From NCBI RefSeq assembly GCF_001701025.1, contig NZ_CP016793.1:5022001-5086000 (forward strand): 64,000 nt of DNA, written 5' to 3'. Both the position numbers and the translations under genes were made by a program. Below are positions 27,784 to 36,609 of the stretch, in pieces. The stretch comes from Lentzea guizhouensis (GTDB taxonomy: Bacteria; Actinomycetota; Actinomycetes; Mycobacteriales; Pseudonocardiaceae). The notes below the pieces were generated by a model, which did not search any database, was not told the DNA's origin, and saw nothing but the letters and a program-made list of their open reading frames with translations. How positions within the stretch are numbered: position 1 is the first letter of the stretch; every line of letters begins with the position of its first letter.

Positions 27784-27881
27784 GCAGAGGTTCTACCCGG
27801 CAGCAGGACAGGGGAACTGGTCAAAACAAGGTCAGTTCAGAGTCTTATGAAACGTCTGAGTCTCGCTTATCGTTGCTCGCC

Positions 27882-29435
27882 ATGACAACGAGGTCGTGGT
27901 GGGGCTGGGGCAACGTCGAACACGCCGTCACCCCGGAAGAACGGCAGAAGCTCGTCGACCGCGTCCGCGCAGTCCTCCCGAACGCGGACCTGACGCTCCA
28001 CGACCCGCCCGACCCCGAGACGCTGACCATTCCGAAGTCACGCATCCAGCCTTCGCCCCTGTACTCCACCGACCCCCTCGACCGCCTCACCCACGCCCGC
28101 GGTCAGGCCTACCGCGACGTCGTCCGCAACCTGGCCGGCGACATCGGCACCGTCCCGGACGCCGTCGCGAGGCCGCGGACCGAGCAGGACGTGGTCGACG
28201 TGCTGGACCACTGCGGCAGCAACGGCATCGCGGTCATCCCGTTCGGCGGCGGCACCTCCGTGGTCGGCGGGGTCGAGCCGCGTGACATCGACGGACCCGT
28301 CGTGACGCTCGACCTCGGCCACCTCGACCGCGTCCTGGAGGTCGACCCCACCAGCAGGGCCGCGCGGATCCAGGCCGGCGTGCTCGGGCCTGACCTCGAA
28401 GCGCAGCTCAAGCCGCACGGGTTCACGCTCCGGCACTTCCCGCAGTCCTTCGAGTTCTCGACGCTGGGCGGGTGGCTCGCGACGCGCGCAGGTGGGCACT
28501 ACGCGACGGCGACCACGCACATCGATGACTTCACCGAGTCGCTCAGGGTGGTGACACCCGTCGGGGTCAGCGAGTCGCGGAGGGTGCCGGGCAGTGGGGC
28601 CGGGCCGTCGCCGGACCGGATGTTCCTGGGGTCTGAAGGTGCGCTCGGGGTGATCACCGAGGCGTGGATGCGGGTGCAGGAACCGCCGCGGCACCGGGCC
28701 GGAGCGTCCGTGCGGTTCGCGGACTGGGGGCGGGCGGTCGAGGCGGTGCGGGCGATCGCGCAGTCCGGGCTGCACCCCGCGAACTGCCGGTTGCTCGACC
28801 CGGCGGAGGCGTTCCTCAACGCCGGGTCGAGCCAGTCCGTCCTGGTGCTGGCGTTCGAGTCGGCCGACCACCCCGTGGACGCGCACCTGCGGCGCGCTCT
28901 CGAACTCTGCGCGGGTGGCGAGGTCGTGGAGGGCACGGCGGCGAGGTGGCGCGGCTCGTTCCTGCGCATGCCCTACCAGCGCGACGCGATGGCGCAGCAC
29001 GCGATGATCACCGAGACGTTCGAGACGGCCTGCACGTGGGACCGGTTCGCCGAGCTGCACGCGGCCGTCACGGAAGCGGCGACCAGCGTGCTCGAGGAGG
29101 TGTGCGGGGCCGGGATCGTGACGTGCCGCTTCACCCACGTCTACCCCGACGGGCCCGCGCCCTACTACGGCGTCTACGCGCCCGGTCGGTGGGGCAGCCT
29201 GCGGCAGCAGTGGGACGAGATCAAGGTCGCGGTGTCCGAGGCCCTGACCGGCGCGGGCGGCACGATCACCCACCACCACGCCGTCGGCCGCGACCACATG
29301 CCGTGGTACCTGCGTCAGCGCCCGGACGTGTTCGGGACGGCCCTGACCGCGGCCAAAGCCGCCCTCGACCCGGCCGGAGTGCTCAACCCCGGTGTCCTCA
29401 CGACACGATCGACCGCAGGACCAGCGCCGCGATGA
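27882..29435 (+). CDS. FAD-binding oxidase, alkyldihydroxyacetonephosphate synthase-like
   Basis: The product is 517 aa from the ATG at 27882 (TTG 27873 is also in frame). It is a VAO/PCMH-type flavoprotein: VIPFGGGTSVVGGV is the FAD pyrophosphate loop, LGGWLATRAGGHY and GSEGALGVITEAWMRV follow, and the C-terminal ITHHHAVGRDHMPW matches the histidine motif of AGPS, the enzyme that makes ether-lipid precursors. Bacterial members are often called AGPS-like without a proven substrate. Its last 38 bp overlap the convergent yggT gene. Confidence 0.82.
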   Translation: MTTRSWWGWGNVEHAVTPEERQKLVDRVRAVLPNADLTLHDPPDPETLTIPKSRIQPSPLYSTDPLDRLTHARGQAYRDVVRNLAGDIGTVPDAVARPRTEQDVVDVLDHCGSNGIAVIPFGGGTSVVGGVEPRDIDGPVVTLDLGHLDRVLEVDPTSRAARIQAGVLGPDLEAQLKPHGFTLRHFPQSFEFSTLGGWLATRAGGHYATATTHIDDFTESLRVVTPVGVSESRRVPGSGAGPSPDRMFLGSEGALGVITEAWMRVQEPPRHRAGASVRFADWGRAVEAVRAIAQSGLHPANCRLLDPAEAFLNAGSSQSVLVLAFESADHPVDAHLRRALELCAGGEVVEGTAARWRGSFLRMPYQRDAMAQHAMITETFETACTWDRFAELHAAVTEAATSVLEEVCGAGIVTCRFTHVYPDGPAPYYGVYAPGRWGSLRQQWDEIKVAVSEALTGAGGTITHHHAVGRDHMPWYLRQRPDVFGTALTAAKAALDPAGVLNPGVLTTRSTAGPAPR

Positions 29436-29661
29436 ACACCACCGTGAACGCCAGGTCCAGCCCGAACCCGCCGAACCGCACCGGCGGCAGCACCTTGCGC
29501 ACCGGCGACAACACCGGTTCGGTCACCGCGTACGTCACCCGCTGCACCTTGGGCACCCAGGAGCCGCGCGCCTGCAGCGCCACCGCCCAGTCCACGATCA
29601 TCCTGGCGATCATCACCAGGATGAACAGCGTCAGCAGCCAGCCGAGCACGAAGCCGATCAC
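29398..29661 (-). CDS. YggT family membrane protein
   Basis: The product is 87 aa with two membrane helices (LGWLLTLFILVMIARMIVDW and DLAFTVVFIAALVL) flanking the YggT signature VTEPVLSPVRKVLPPVRFGG. YggT proteins are small inner-membrane proteins linked to cell division gene clusters and osmotic response; function is poorly defined. Here it is alone, tail-to-tail overlapped with the FAD oxidase. Confidence 0.85.
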   Translation of the reverse strand: MIGFVLGWLLTLFILVMIARMIVDWAVALQARGSWVPKVQRVTYAVTEPVLSPVRKVLPPVRFGGFGLDLAFTVVFIAALVLRSIVS

Positions 29662-29747
29662 CGTGGCCTCCTCATGTGTCCAGTACGTCCATCAAGCCAC
29701 ACGAAACTGAGAGGCGCCTGGCAACTCGCTGGGACAAGATTCAGCCT

Positions 29748-30335
29748 GTGGCGTACGACGAGGGCCTGGCGCACCGGCTGGGCGACGCTCTGGCGGCGTT
29801 GCCGGGCATCGGCACGAAGAAGGCCCTGGACCGGCTCCGTGCCGCGCTCGACGGCTACGGACCGCTGCGCGAGGTGACGGAGCCGGGCGGGCTGGGGTTC
29901 GAGTGGGACGGTGACCTGCTGGCCCGCGTGGTCGGCGACGAGGTCCTCGTGCGGTCGGTCGCGGGCTGGACGGTGGCGACCGGGGACTTGCGGGCCGCCG
30001 TGAACGGCGCCGCTCGGGTCGTGCTGGACGAGTGCGTGGCGCGCTGGCACGAGCAACTCGCCTCCGCGGATCCCGCCGGGTCCACCCGCGCCATGCTCGC
30101 CCTCACCCACCACGAGCCGGATCGCGCCGCGCTGCAACGCCTCCTGCTCGACCACGTCCGCCATCCCGACCGGAACCTCCGCCAGCTCGCCGTCACCTGC
30201 CTCGGCCACGTGGGCAGGCTGGACCGGCAGGTGCTGCCCGAGGTCGTCGAGCGCCTGAACGCGTTGCTCGACGACCCCGAGCTCGGCGGCACCGCGGACG
30301 ACGCGCTGGGCGACATCGAGTCCTTCCGCCGCTGA
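29748..30335 (+). CDS. HEAT-repeat-like hypothetical protein (195 aa)
   Basis: The N-terminal half is mixed (LAHRLGDALAALPGIGTKKALDRL, EWDGDLLARVVGDEVLVRS). The C-terminal half reads as HEAT-like helices (LLLDHVRHPDRNLRQLAVTCLGHVGRL, VVERLNALLDDPELGGTADDAL). GTG 29748 gives MAYDEGL. GTG 29676 is in frame 24 codons upstream, but neither start has a good ribosome site. Possible roles are protein binding or scaffolding. Confidence 0.6.
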   Translation: MAYDEGLAHRLGDALAALPGIGTKKALDRLRAALDGYGPLREVTEPGGLGFEWDGDLLARVVGDEVLVRSVAGWTVATGDLRAAVNGAARVVLDECVARWHEQLASADPAGSTRAMLALTHHEPDRAALQRLLLDHVRHPDRNLRQLAVTCLGHVGRLDRQVLPEVVERLNALLDDPELGGTADDALGDIESFRR

Positions 30336-30338
30336 GCC

Positions 30339-31826
30339 TCAGAACCGCACCAGCGGCCCTCCCGTGACGAGCTCGAACACGAAGTTCACGAAGAAGAACC
30401 CGAAGAACACCACGTTCAGCACCAGAACCACGTGGTGCCACCACCGCGGCCGCGCCGGTCGAGGTAGCCGGGAGTTCAGGTACATCAACGCGAACGGGAA
30501 CATCAGCGCGCCCAGGTTCGACATGTTCGCCGAGATCTGCACCAGCTCCACGGGCAGCGCGAGATGCATGGCACCCGCGATCAGCACCAGCACGAACAGC
30601 ATGAACGGGTAGTAGAACCGGCGCGGGTCGTCCTCGATGCGACGACGCAGCTTCGGGGACACCGCGTGCATCGCGTCGGTGAAGTTGCGGACCAGCGCCT
30701 CGAAGATGCCGAGCTGGGTGGAGAACAGCACCAGCACGCCGACCACCAGCATCAGGTAGAACATGCCCTGCCCGTACAGCAGGCCGAGCTGCTCGGCGGA
30801 GAACGTCGGCACGTTCGCCGCCGTCGGTTGCGTTCCCGACACCGCCACGAGGTGGGCCATCAGCACGGTGGGCAGCAGCATGCCGAGCATCGCGCCGACG
30901 AAGAACACCGCCCACTGGTCGATCAGCAGCAGCCGGTACCAGCGCCGCCACAGCGAGGCGTTGGCCGGGGTGTCCACAAAGGTCACCCCGACCGGGCGCA
31001 GCTCCTGCTTGCCGCCGCGCAGGCCCGAGATGAAGCCGACCCGGTGGCCCATGCCGTAGCCCTTGTCGCGGTAGTGGTTCATCGCGTACCAGTTCAGGCC
31101 CGACGCCAGGGCGGTGAAACCGGCGAGGCCGCCGAGCTGGGACGCGGTGATGCCCTCCGGTGGTGCGGCGGGGGTGACGAGGCCGCGCACGCCCTCCGAC
31201 CAGACCGAGAACGGCACGATCGCGACCGTCACCACGACCAGGACCAGCAGCAGGGAGCCGACGAGCACCCAGTTCGTGAGTTCCAGGGCGCGGGAGACCT
31301 TGCGGGCGCCGGCGGTGATCAGGAAGACCACGAACAGCAGGCCGATCGCGAGCAGCCGCACGTACTCGATCTCGTCGGGGCGGTAGCCGCGGCCCGCGAT
31401 CAGGGCGAAGAGCCCCTGCCCGGCGCCCGCCGCCCAGCCGCCGAACAGGAACGCGAAGTAGAAGACCAGCAGCGACACCGGCACCCAGAACTTCCAGCCC
31501 GGTGGCACCCGGCCCCAGCCGACGACCGGCACCTCGCCGGTCGCCACGACGTAGCGCGCGATCTCCACGTTGTAGAACGTCTGCAGCAACGCGGACACGG
31601 TGATCACCCAGCCCACGCCGACGAAGCCGAACTTGCCGACCGCCTGCGGGCCGAGCAGCCACTCGCCGCTGCCGATGGAGATGCCGAGCGCGATCAGGCT
31701 GGGGCCGATGACGAACTGGACGATCTGCCGCGGACCCAGCTTGCGGACCTTGAAGACCTCCTCCGGGGCCGGCAGGTCGTCCAGGTCCAGCGGTGGCCTG
31801 CTCACACCGATTTGCGTCGACGCCAT
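30339..31826 (-). CDS. Nramp-related membrane transporter
   Basis: The product is 495 aa with about 11 hydrophobic helices. The first helix carries FVIGPSLIALGISIGSGEW, which aligns with the DPGN-containing helix of Nramp metal transporters but lacks that metal-binding motif. Family membership is therefore structural, and the substrate may not be Mn or Fe. The start is ATG 31826, 9 nt after GGGAGG; 23 further codons upstream are open but not needed. It is monocistronic and divergent from the M6 protease gene. Confidence 0.7.
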   Translation of the reverse strand: MASTQIGVSRPPLDLDDLPAPEEVFKVRKLGPRQIVQFVIGPSLIALGISIGSGEWLLGPQAVGKFGFVGVGWVITVSALLQTFYNVEIARYVVATGEVPVVGWGRVPPGWKFWVPVSLLVFYFAFLFGGWAAGAGQGLFALIAGRGYRPDEIEYVRLLAIGLLFVVFLITAGARKVSRALELTNWVLVGSLLLVLVVVTVAIVPFSVWSEGVRGLVTPAAPPEGITASQLGGLAGFTALASGLNWYAMNHYRDKGYGMGHRVGFISGLRGGKQELRPVGVTFVDTPANASLWRRWYRLLLIDQWAVFFVGAMLGMLLPTVLMAHLVAVSGTQPTAANVPTFSAEQLGLLYGQGMFYLMLVVGVLVLFSTQLGIFEALVRNFTDAMHAVSPKLRRRIEDDPRRFYYPFMLFVLVLIAGAMHLALPVELVQISANMSNLGALMFPFALMYLNSRLPRPARPRWWHHVVLVLNVVFFGFFFVNFVFELVTGGPLVRF

Positions 31827-31937
31827 TGTCGCAACCTCCCGAGACACGTCGGGGCAGTAGGTCCCAACTTTCGGACGTGCCGGGCCACCGGTCAACTACG
31901 TAGCGTGCCTCCTCGGATTCCGAGAGGGGACACGGAC

Positions 31938-34262
31938 GTGCGAAGAACACTGGCGGGAGCAGCGGCGCTCGCGTTGATGACGGCGGGCTTGGCCATCCCG
32001 GCCGCCGCGACGCCGGCCGAGCAGCCCGAAACGCAGGTGCGGCAGCAGAGCGACGAGCAGCCGCACGAGCTGGAGCTCAAGCGGCGCGCGCTCAAGCAGC
32101 AGGCGCTGGCCGAGGTGCTGACCGGTGAGGTGACCGCGGAGAAGCGCGGCACCAGCACCGTCGCCAAGGTCGGCAAGAAGCAGGCGAGGGACCAGTACGT
32201 CGAGCTCAAGCGGGAGAAGACCGACAAGATCTTCGTGATCCTGGCGGAGTTCGGCAACGAGCGGCACCCCGACTACCCCGACCGCGACACCGACCCGAAC
32301 ACGCCGGGCCCGCTGCGGTTCGACGGGCCGGTGCGCAACCAGATCCCCGCGCCGGACCGGGCCGTGGACAACACCACGATCTGGCGGCCCGACTTCAGCC
32401 GGCAGTACTTCCAGGACCTGTACTTCTCGCGGGCGAAGGACGCCAACTCGGTCGCGAACTTCTACGACAAGCAGTCCTCCGGGCGCTACACGGTCGACGG
32501 GCTCGTCACGGACTGGGTGAAGGTCCGCTACAACGAGGCCCGCTACGGCCGCAGCAACGGCTACCCGTGCGGCGACAACATCTGCAACAACTCCCGCGAG
32601 CTCATCAAGGACGCCGTCACCCAGTGGGTCGACGACCAGCGTGCCGCGGGCAAGACGACCGAGCAGATCACCGCGGCCCTGCGCGAGTACGACGTCTGGG
32701 ACCGCTACGACTACGACTTCGACGGCGACTTCAACGAGCCCGACGGCTACATCGACCACTTCCAGATCGTGCACGCCGGTGGTGACCAGGCCGACGGCGA
32801 TCCGTGGCAGGGCGAGGACGCGCTCTGGAGCCACCGCGGCTACGCCTTCAAGAACTACAACACCGGTCCCGGCACCAACAAGCTCGGCGGCGCGCCCATC
32901 GGCGACACGGGCCTGTGGGTCGGCGACTACACCGTGCAGCCCGAGAACGGCGGCGTCGGCGTGTTCGCGCACGAGTTCGGCCACGACCTCGGCCTGCCGG
33001 ACCACTACGACACCAACGGCGGCACGAACGGCGTCAACTGGTGGTCGATCATGGGCCAGAACCGGGTGAACGCGCCCGGTGAGGCGACCGGCGAGCGCGC
33101 CAACGAGTTCTCCGCGTGGGACAAGCTGCAGCTCGGCTGGCTCGACTACGAGATCGCGGTCGCGGGCCAGGAGCGGACGTTCCAGCTCGGGCCGCACGAG
33201 TACAACACCGCGAAGGCGCAGGGCCTCGTGGTCGTGCTGCCGGACATCTCCAAGTCGTTCGACTACGGCGCCCCGTTCGCGGGCGGCAAGATGTGGTGGA
33301 GCGAGAAGGGCAACGACCTCGACCACTCGATGACCGCGCCGCTCGACCTGCGCGGCAAGACCACGGCGTCGCTGTCGCTCAAGGCGCGCTACGACATCGA
33401 GGCCGACTACGACTACCTCTACGTCGAGGCGTCCAACGAGGACGGCAGCTGGACCCAGCTCGACGGCACCGCGAACGGCGCGCCGTTCGTGCGCGACTCC
33501 GGCGACGCGCCGGCGATCAGCGGTTCGTCCGGCGGCCAGTGGGTCGACGTCACGGTGCCGCTGGACGCCTACGCGGGCAAGAACACCAAGCTGCGCCTGG
33601 CCTACCGCACCGACGGAGCGCTGGCGCCGCAGGGCTTCTTCGCCGACGAGATCACGGTCGTCGCGGACGGCACCCCGGTGCTGACCGACGGCGGTGAGAC
33701 GGCCGGGACGTGGACCACGCGCGGTTTCCGCACCACGGAAGGTAAGGAGACCAAGGCGTTCGACCAGTTCTACATCGCGTCGAACCGCACCTACGAGTCC
33801 TACGGCCAGTACAACCGCACCGGCCCGTACCGGTACAGCTTCCAGGACAAGCCCGACCTCGTGGAGCACTTCCCGTACCAGGACGGCCTGCTCGTCTCGC
33901 TGTGGAACACGTCCTACCTCGACAACAACGTGAGCGAGCACCCCGGTGAGGGCCTGATCCTGCCGATCGACGCCAACCCCGCACCGCTCTACAACCTCGA
34001 GGGCCAGCGCTGGTCGCCCACCATCGGCGGTTACGACGCGCCGTTCTCGCTGCAGAAGTCGGACTCCTTCACGCTGCACGTCAACGGCAAGGCGTCCTAC
34101 GTCCGCGGCGCGGCGGCACAGCCGGTGTTCGACGACACGAAGCAGTACTGGTTCGCCGAGCAGCCCAACGCCGGCGTCAAGCTGCCCGCGGTCGGCGTCG
34201 GCCTGCGGGTGACCAAGCAGTCCGGCACGTCGATGACGGTGAAACTGTTCAAGACGAAGTAG
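31938..34262 (+). CDS. Secreted metalloprotease, immune inhibitor A (M6) family
   Basis: The product is 774 aa from the GTG at 31938 after GAGAGGGGA. A Sec signal peptide (about 1-25) is followed by a charged propeptide (about 30-95). The M6 catalytic domain has HEFGHDLGLPDHYD with H345, E346, H349 and D355, and an IMGQ turn. It is followed by a MAM/jelly-roll-like beta region (DYLYVEASNEDGSW, APQGFFADEITVVADG). Immune inhibitor A enzymes degrade host or prey proteins outside the cell; in soil actinomycetes a nutritional or antagonistic role is likely. A very long upstream frame extension is noise over the transporter gene. Confidence 0.9.
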   Translation: MRRTLAGAAALALMTAGLAIPAAATPAEQPETQVRQQSDEQPHELELKRRALKQQALAEVLTGEVTAEKRGTSTVAKVGKKQARDQYVELKREKTDKIFVILAEFGNERHPDYPDRDTDPNTPGPLRFDGPVRNQIPAPDRAVDNTTIWRPDFSRQYFQDLYFSRAKDANSVANFYDKQSSGRYTVDGLVTDWVKVRYNEARYGRSNGYPCGDNICNNSRELIKDAVTQWVDDQRAAGKTTEQITAALREYDVWDRYDYDFDGDFNEPDGYIDHFQIVHAGGDQADGDPWQGEDALWSHRGYAFKNYNTGPGTNKLGGAPIGDTGLWVGDYTVQPENGGVGVFAHEFGHDLGLPDHYDTNGGTNGVNWWSIMGQNRVNAPGEATGERANEFSAWDKLQLGWLDYEIAVAGQERTFQLGPHEYNTAKAQGLVVVLPDISKSFDYGAPFAGGKMWWSEKGNDLDHSMTAPLDLRGKTTASLSLKARYDIEADYDYLYVEASNEDGSWTQLDGTANGAPFVRDSGDAPAISGSSGGQWVDVTVPLDAYAGKNTKLRLAYRTDGALAPQGFFADEITVVADGTPVLTDGGETAGTWTTRGFRTTEGKETKAFDQFYIASNRTYESYGQYNRTGPYRYSFQDKPDLVEHFPYQDGLLVSLWNTSYLDNNVSEHPGEGLILPIDANPAPLYNLEGQRWSPTIGGYDAPFSLQKSDSFTLHVNGKASYVRGAAAQPVFDDTKQYWFAEQPNAGVKLPAVGVGLRVTKQSGTSMTVKLFKTK

Positions 34263-34272
34263 CTTGAGCGGT

Positions 34273-34719
34273 ATGACCGCTGCTTCCGACATGCTGGCCG
34301 TCGCCGTCGAAGAGGCGCGCACGGGACTCGCCGAGGGCGGGATCCCGATCGGCGCCGCGCTCTTCGACGGCGACGGCCGTCTGCTCGGCCGGGGCCACAA
34401 CCGCCGCGTCCAGGACGGCGACGCCTCGATGCACGCCGAGACCTCCGCCTTCCGCGACGCCGGTCGTCAGCGCGGCTATCGCGGCACGACGATGGTCACC
34501 ACGCTGTCGCCGTGCTGGTACTGCAGCGGGCTGGTGCGGCAGTTCGGGATCTCGAACGTGCTGATCGGGGAGGCGACGACGTTCCACGGCGGGCACGACT
34601 GGCTGGCGGAGCACGGCGTCGGGATCACGGTGGTGGAGGACCCGGCCTGCATCGAGATGATGACGAGGTTCATCGCCGAGCAGCCGGAGCTGTGGTTCGA
34701 GGACATCGGCCAGGATTGA
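34273..34719 (+). CDS. Cytosine deaminase, yeast Fcy1-type
   Basis: The product is a 148-aa zinc deaminase. HAE at 54-56 and SPCWYC (C81, C84) give the zinc site and catalytic Glu56. The C-terminus EQPELWFEDIG closely matches the yeast cytosine deaminase tail, and NRRVQDGDASMHAE also follows that enzyme, so cytosine (not cytidine or tRNA adenosine) is the likely substrate, giving uracil. Bacteria more often use the unrelated TIM-barrel CodA. It begins 10 bp after the protease stop; TTG 34264 is an alternative start. Confidence 0.82.
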   Translation: MTAASDMLAVAVEEARTGLAEGGIPIGAALFDGDGRLLGRGHNRRVQDGDASMHAETSAFRDAGRQRGYRGTTMVTTLSPCWYCSGLVRQFGISNVLIGEATTFHGGHDWLAEHGVGITVVEDPACIEMMTRFIAEQPELWFEDIGQD

Positions 34720-34746
34720 CCTGGAGCGCGCTCCAGGACCTAACCT
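34716..34746 (+). promoter_or_regulatory. MerR-type promoter with a 16-bp palindrome
   Basis: TTGACC (34716-34721) and TAACCT (34741-34746) are separated by 19 bp, longer than normal. A perfect palindrome CTGGAGCGCGCTCCAG (34721-34736) fills most of that spacer. This is the hallmark of MerR-family activated promoters. Transcription would begin at about 34753-34755, exactly at the SDR GTG, giving a leaderless message. The MerR-type regulator is not in the window. Confidence 0.75.
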
Positions 34747-34754
34747 CGCCGCCT

Positions 34755-35450
34755 GTGGACGTACTGGTGACCGGTGGGAACAAAGGGCTCGGCCTGGAGA
34801 CGGTGCGGCAGCTGGCCACGGCCGGCCACACCGTGTGGCTCGGCAGCAGGGACCTGGAGCGCGGCCGGGTGGCCGCCGCCGAGGTGGGGGCGCGTGCCGT
34901 CCAGCTCGACGTGACGTCCGACGAGTCGGTGGCGGCGGCTGTCCGGATGGTCGGGTCGCTCGACGTGCTGGTGAACAACGCGGGAGTGTCGCCGGAACGG
35001 GGCCCCGGGTGGTTCGTCGAGACCGCGGACCTCACCGCCGAGGTGCTGCGGGAGACCTTCGAGACCAACGTGGCCGGGACCGTCCGGGTGCTGCACGCGT
35101 TCCTGCCGCTGCTCGAACGGTCCGAGGCCCCGGTGGTCGTCAACGTCAGCAGCCGCCTCGGGTCGTTGAGCACGGTGGCGGCACCGGGCAGCCCGCAGCA
35201 CGACTACCCCGGTGCCGCGTACCCGGCGTCCAAGGCCGCGCTGAACATGCTGACCATCCAGTACGCGAAGGCCTTCCCGCGAATGCGGATCAACGCGGTG
35301 GATCCGGGGTTCACGGCGACCGACCTCAACGACCGGACCGGGACGCAGAGCGCCGCCGAGGGTGCCGCGATCATCGTGCGGATGGCGCAGGTCGGGCCGG
35401 ACGGTCCCACCGGCGGGTACTTCGACGGCTCCGGCCCGCTGCCGTGGTGA
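34755..35450 (+). CDS. Short-chain dehydrogenase/reductase
   Basis: The product is a 231-aa NAD(P)-dependent oxidoreductase of the SDR fold: cofactor loop VTGGNKGLGLET, DVLVNNAG, catalytic Ser region VVVNVSSRLGS and the YPASKAAL Tyr-Lys motif. NADP preference is likely from GSRDLERGR. GTG 34755 has no ribosome site and fits a leaderless transcript from the MerR-type promoter. Such SDRs under MerR control usually answer to electrophiles or xenobiotics; that is inference. Confidence 0.88.
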   Translation: MDVLVTGGNKGLGLETVRQLATAGHTVWLGSRDLERGRVAAAEVGARAVQLDVTSDESVAAAVRMVGSLDVLVNNAGVSPERGPGWFVETADLTAEVLRETFETNVAGTVRVLHAFLPLLERSEAPVVVNVSSRLGSLSTVAAPGSPQHDYPGAAYPASKAALNMLTIQYAKAFPRMRINAVDPGFTATDLNDRTGTQSAAEGAAIIVRMAQVGPDGPTGGYFDGSGPLPW

Positions 35451-35458
35451 CCGCGCGC

Positions 35459-35821
35459 TCAGGCCGAGTAGCGGTCGACCGCCTCGTCCACCGACCCCAG
35501 GATCGTGAACACGGTGTCGAGCCCCGTCGCCTCGATCGGTCGCAGTGCCGCCCGCGACGAGGCGACCAGCACGAACTCGACGTTGTTGCGGCCGGCGCGT
35601 TGCTGGCCGAGTACCAGGGCCTCCAGGCCGGCGGAACCGAGGAAGCGCACGCCGCCGAGGTCCACGACGACTGCCCTGTTCGCCTCCACCACGTGGGTGT
35701 CGAGGGGTGCGGTGAGCTCGCTCGAGCTGGTGGTGTCGAGCTCACCGGACACGTGCAGCACGACGACGTCGGATGAGATCCGGTCGACGACCACGGTGGC
35801 CAGTGTGGTGGGGTCGGGCAC
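35459..35821 (-). CDS. STAS-domain anti-sigma factor antagonist-like protein
   Basis: The product is 120 aa from the GTG at 35821, 5 nt after AAAGGAG; ATG 35848 is open but lacks a site. It is a single STAS domain (VVVLHVSGELDTTSSSELTAPL, AVVVDLGGVRFLGSAGLEAL). Where SpoIIAA/RsbV has the phosphorylated Ser in DSSG, this protein has GSAG with Ala64, so it may not be switched off by phosphorylation. It is third in an operon with the ligase and haem-oxygenase-like genes and could act on the sigma factor at 39107. Confidence 0.82.
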   Translation of the reverse strand: MPDPTTLATVVVDRISSDVVVLHVSGELDTTSSSELTAPLDTHVVEANRAVVVDLGGVRFLGSAGLEALVLGQQRAGRNNVEFVLVASSRAALRPIEATGLDTVFTILGSVDEAVDRYSA

Positions 35822-35841
35822 GCTTGCTCCTTTCGCGGCGG

Positions 35842-36609
35842 TCAGCATCCCACGTTAACGCGGGCGTGCGGGAGCAGCCAGCGGCCCCTCAGCGAAGAGC
35901 GGCCCGACTCACAGGCGGCGTGGACGTGCTGGACGAGGCGCGCGTGCAGTTCGTGGCAGGCGGTGAAGCCCAGGCGGACGTCGTCCGGCGGGCACTGGAC
36001 GGGCAGGAGCTGGGCGAACGGGTCACCGCCGATCGTGTCGACGGCGGTCAGGAAACCGACCAGGGCGCCGACGAGGCGCTGGTGCAGGCCGAAGAGGCTC
36101 AGCGCGTTGGCCAGCGCCAGGGTGGGGGCCGGCATCTCGTCGACACCCGTGCCGCAGTCGAGGTCGCGCAGCGTCACGGTGAACAGGACCGAGTGCGTGC
36201 GTTCGTCGCGGGAACCGTAGGCGTCGCCGTGGATGTCGCGCAGGGCCGAGCGCATCTCCCGGCGCGGGTGCCAGAACGCGTGGTGCTTGCGCAGCTCGGC
36301 CGCACCCGTCCCGTCGAGCACCACCGCCGGCGTCGTCTCCCGCAGCGAGCGCAGTCCCCGCTCCCACCGTGCTTCCAGGGCGCTCAGGAACTGGGCCAGC
36401 GCCGGGTGGTCGTCCCAGGCCGGGTGCGCGTCGTCGAAGCCGCGGGTGCGCAGCCGGTAGCAGGTCCACAGCGAGATCTGGAGGTCGTCGTCGAGACCGG
36501 GCTCCCTGGTGCCGCCGCTGACGAGCAACGCCGGGCGCGGCACCGGCGCCGAGCGGAGTGCGGCGACCAGCGCGGCGCTCATGTGGCCGCGGGGAGCAGG
36601 GAGGCGCAT
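35842..36609 (-). CDS. Haem-oxygenase-like (iron-containing redox enzyme) family protein, tentative
   Basis: The product is 255 aa. The helical pattern and stretches such as DDLQISLWTCYRLRTRGFDD, RDIHGDAYGSRDERTHSVLF and ANALSLFGLHQRLVGALVGF resemble the actinobacterial iron-containing redox enzyme family with the haem-oxygenase fold. The expected C-terminal metal motif is not clean; it reads FTACHELHARLVQHVHAAC, so activity is uncertain. Its ATG overlaps the ligase stop (TGATG) and it ends 20 bp before the STAS gene. Confidence 0.55.
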   Translation of the reverse strand: MRLPAPRGHMSAALVAALRSAPVPRPALLVSGGTREPGLDDDLQISLWTCYRLRTRGFDDAHPAWDDHPALAQFLSALEARWERGLRSLRETTPAVVLDGTGAAELRKHHAFWHPRREMRSALRDIHGDAYGSRDERTHSVLFTVTLRDLDCGTGVDEMPAPTLALANALSLFGLHQRLVGALVGFLTAVDTIGGDPFAQLLPVQCPPDDVRLGFTACHELHARLVQHVHAACESGRSSLRGRWLLPHARVNVGC

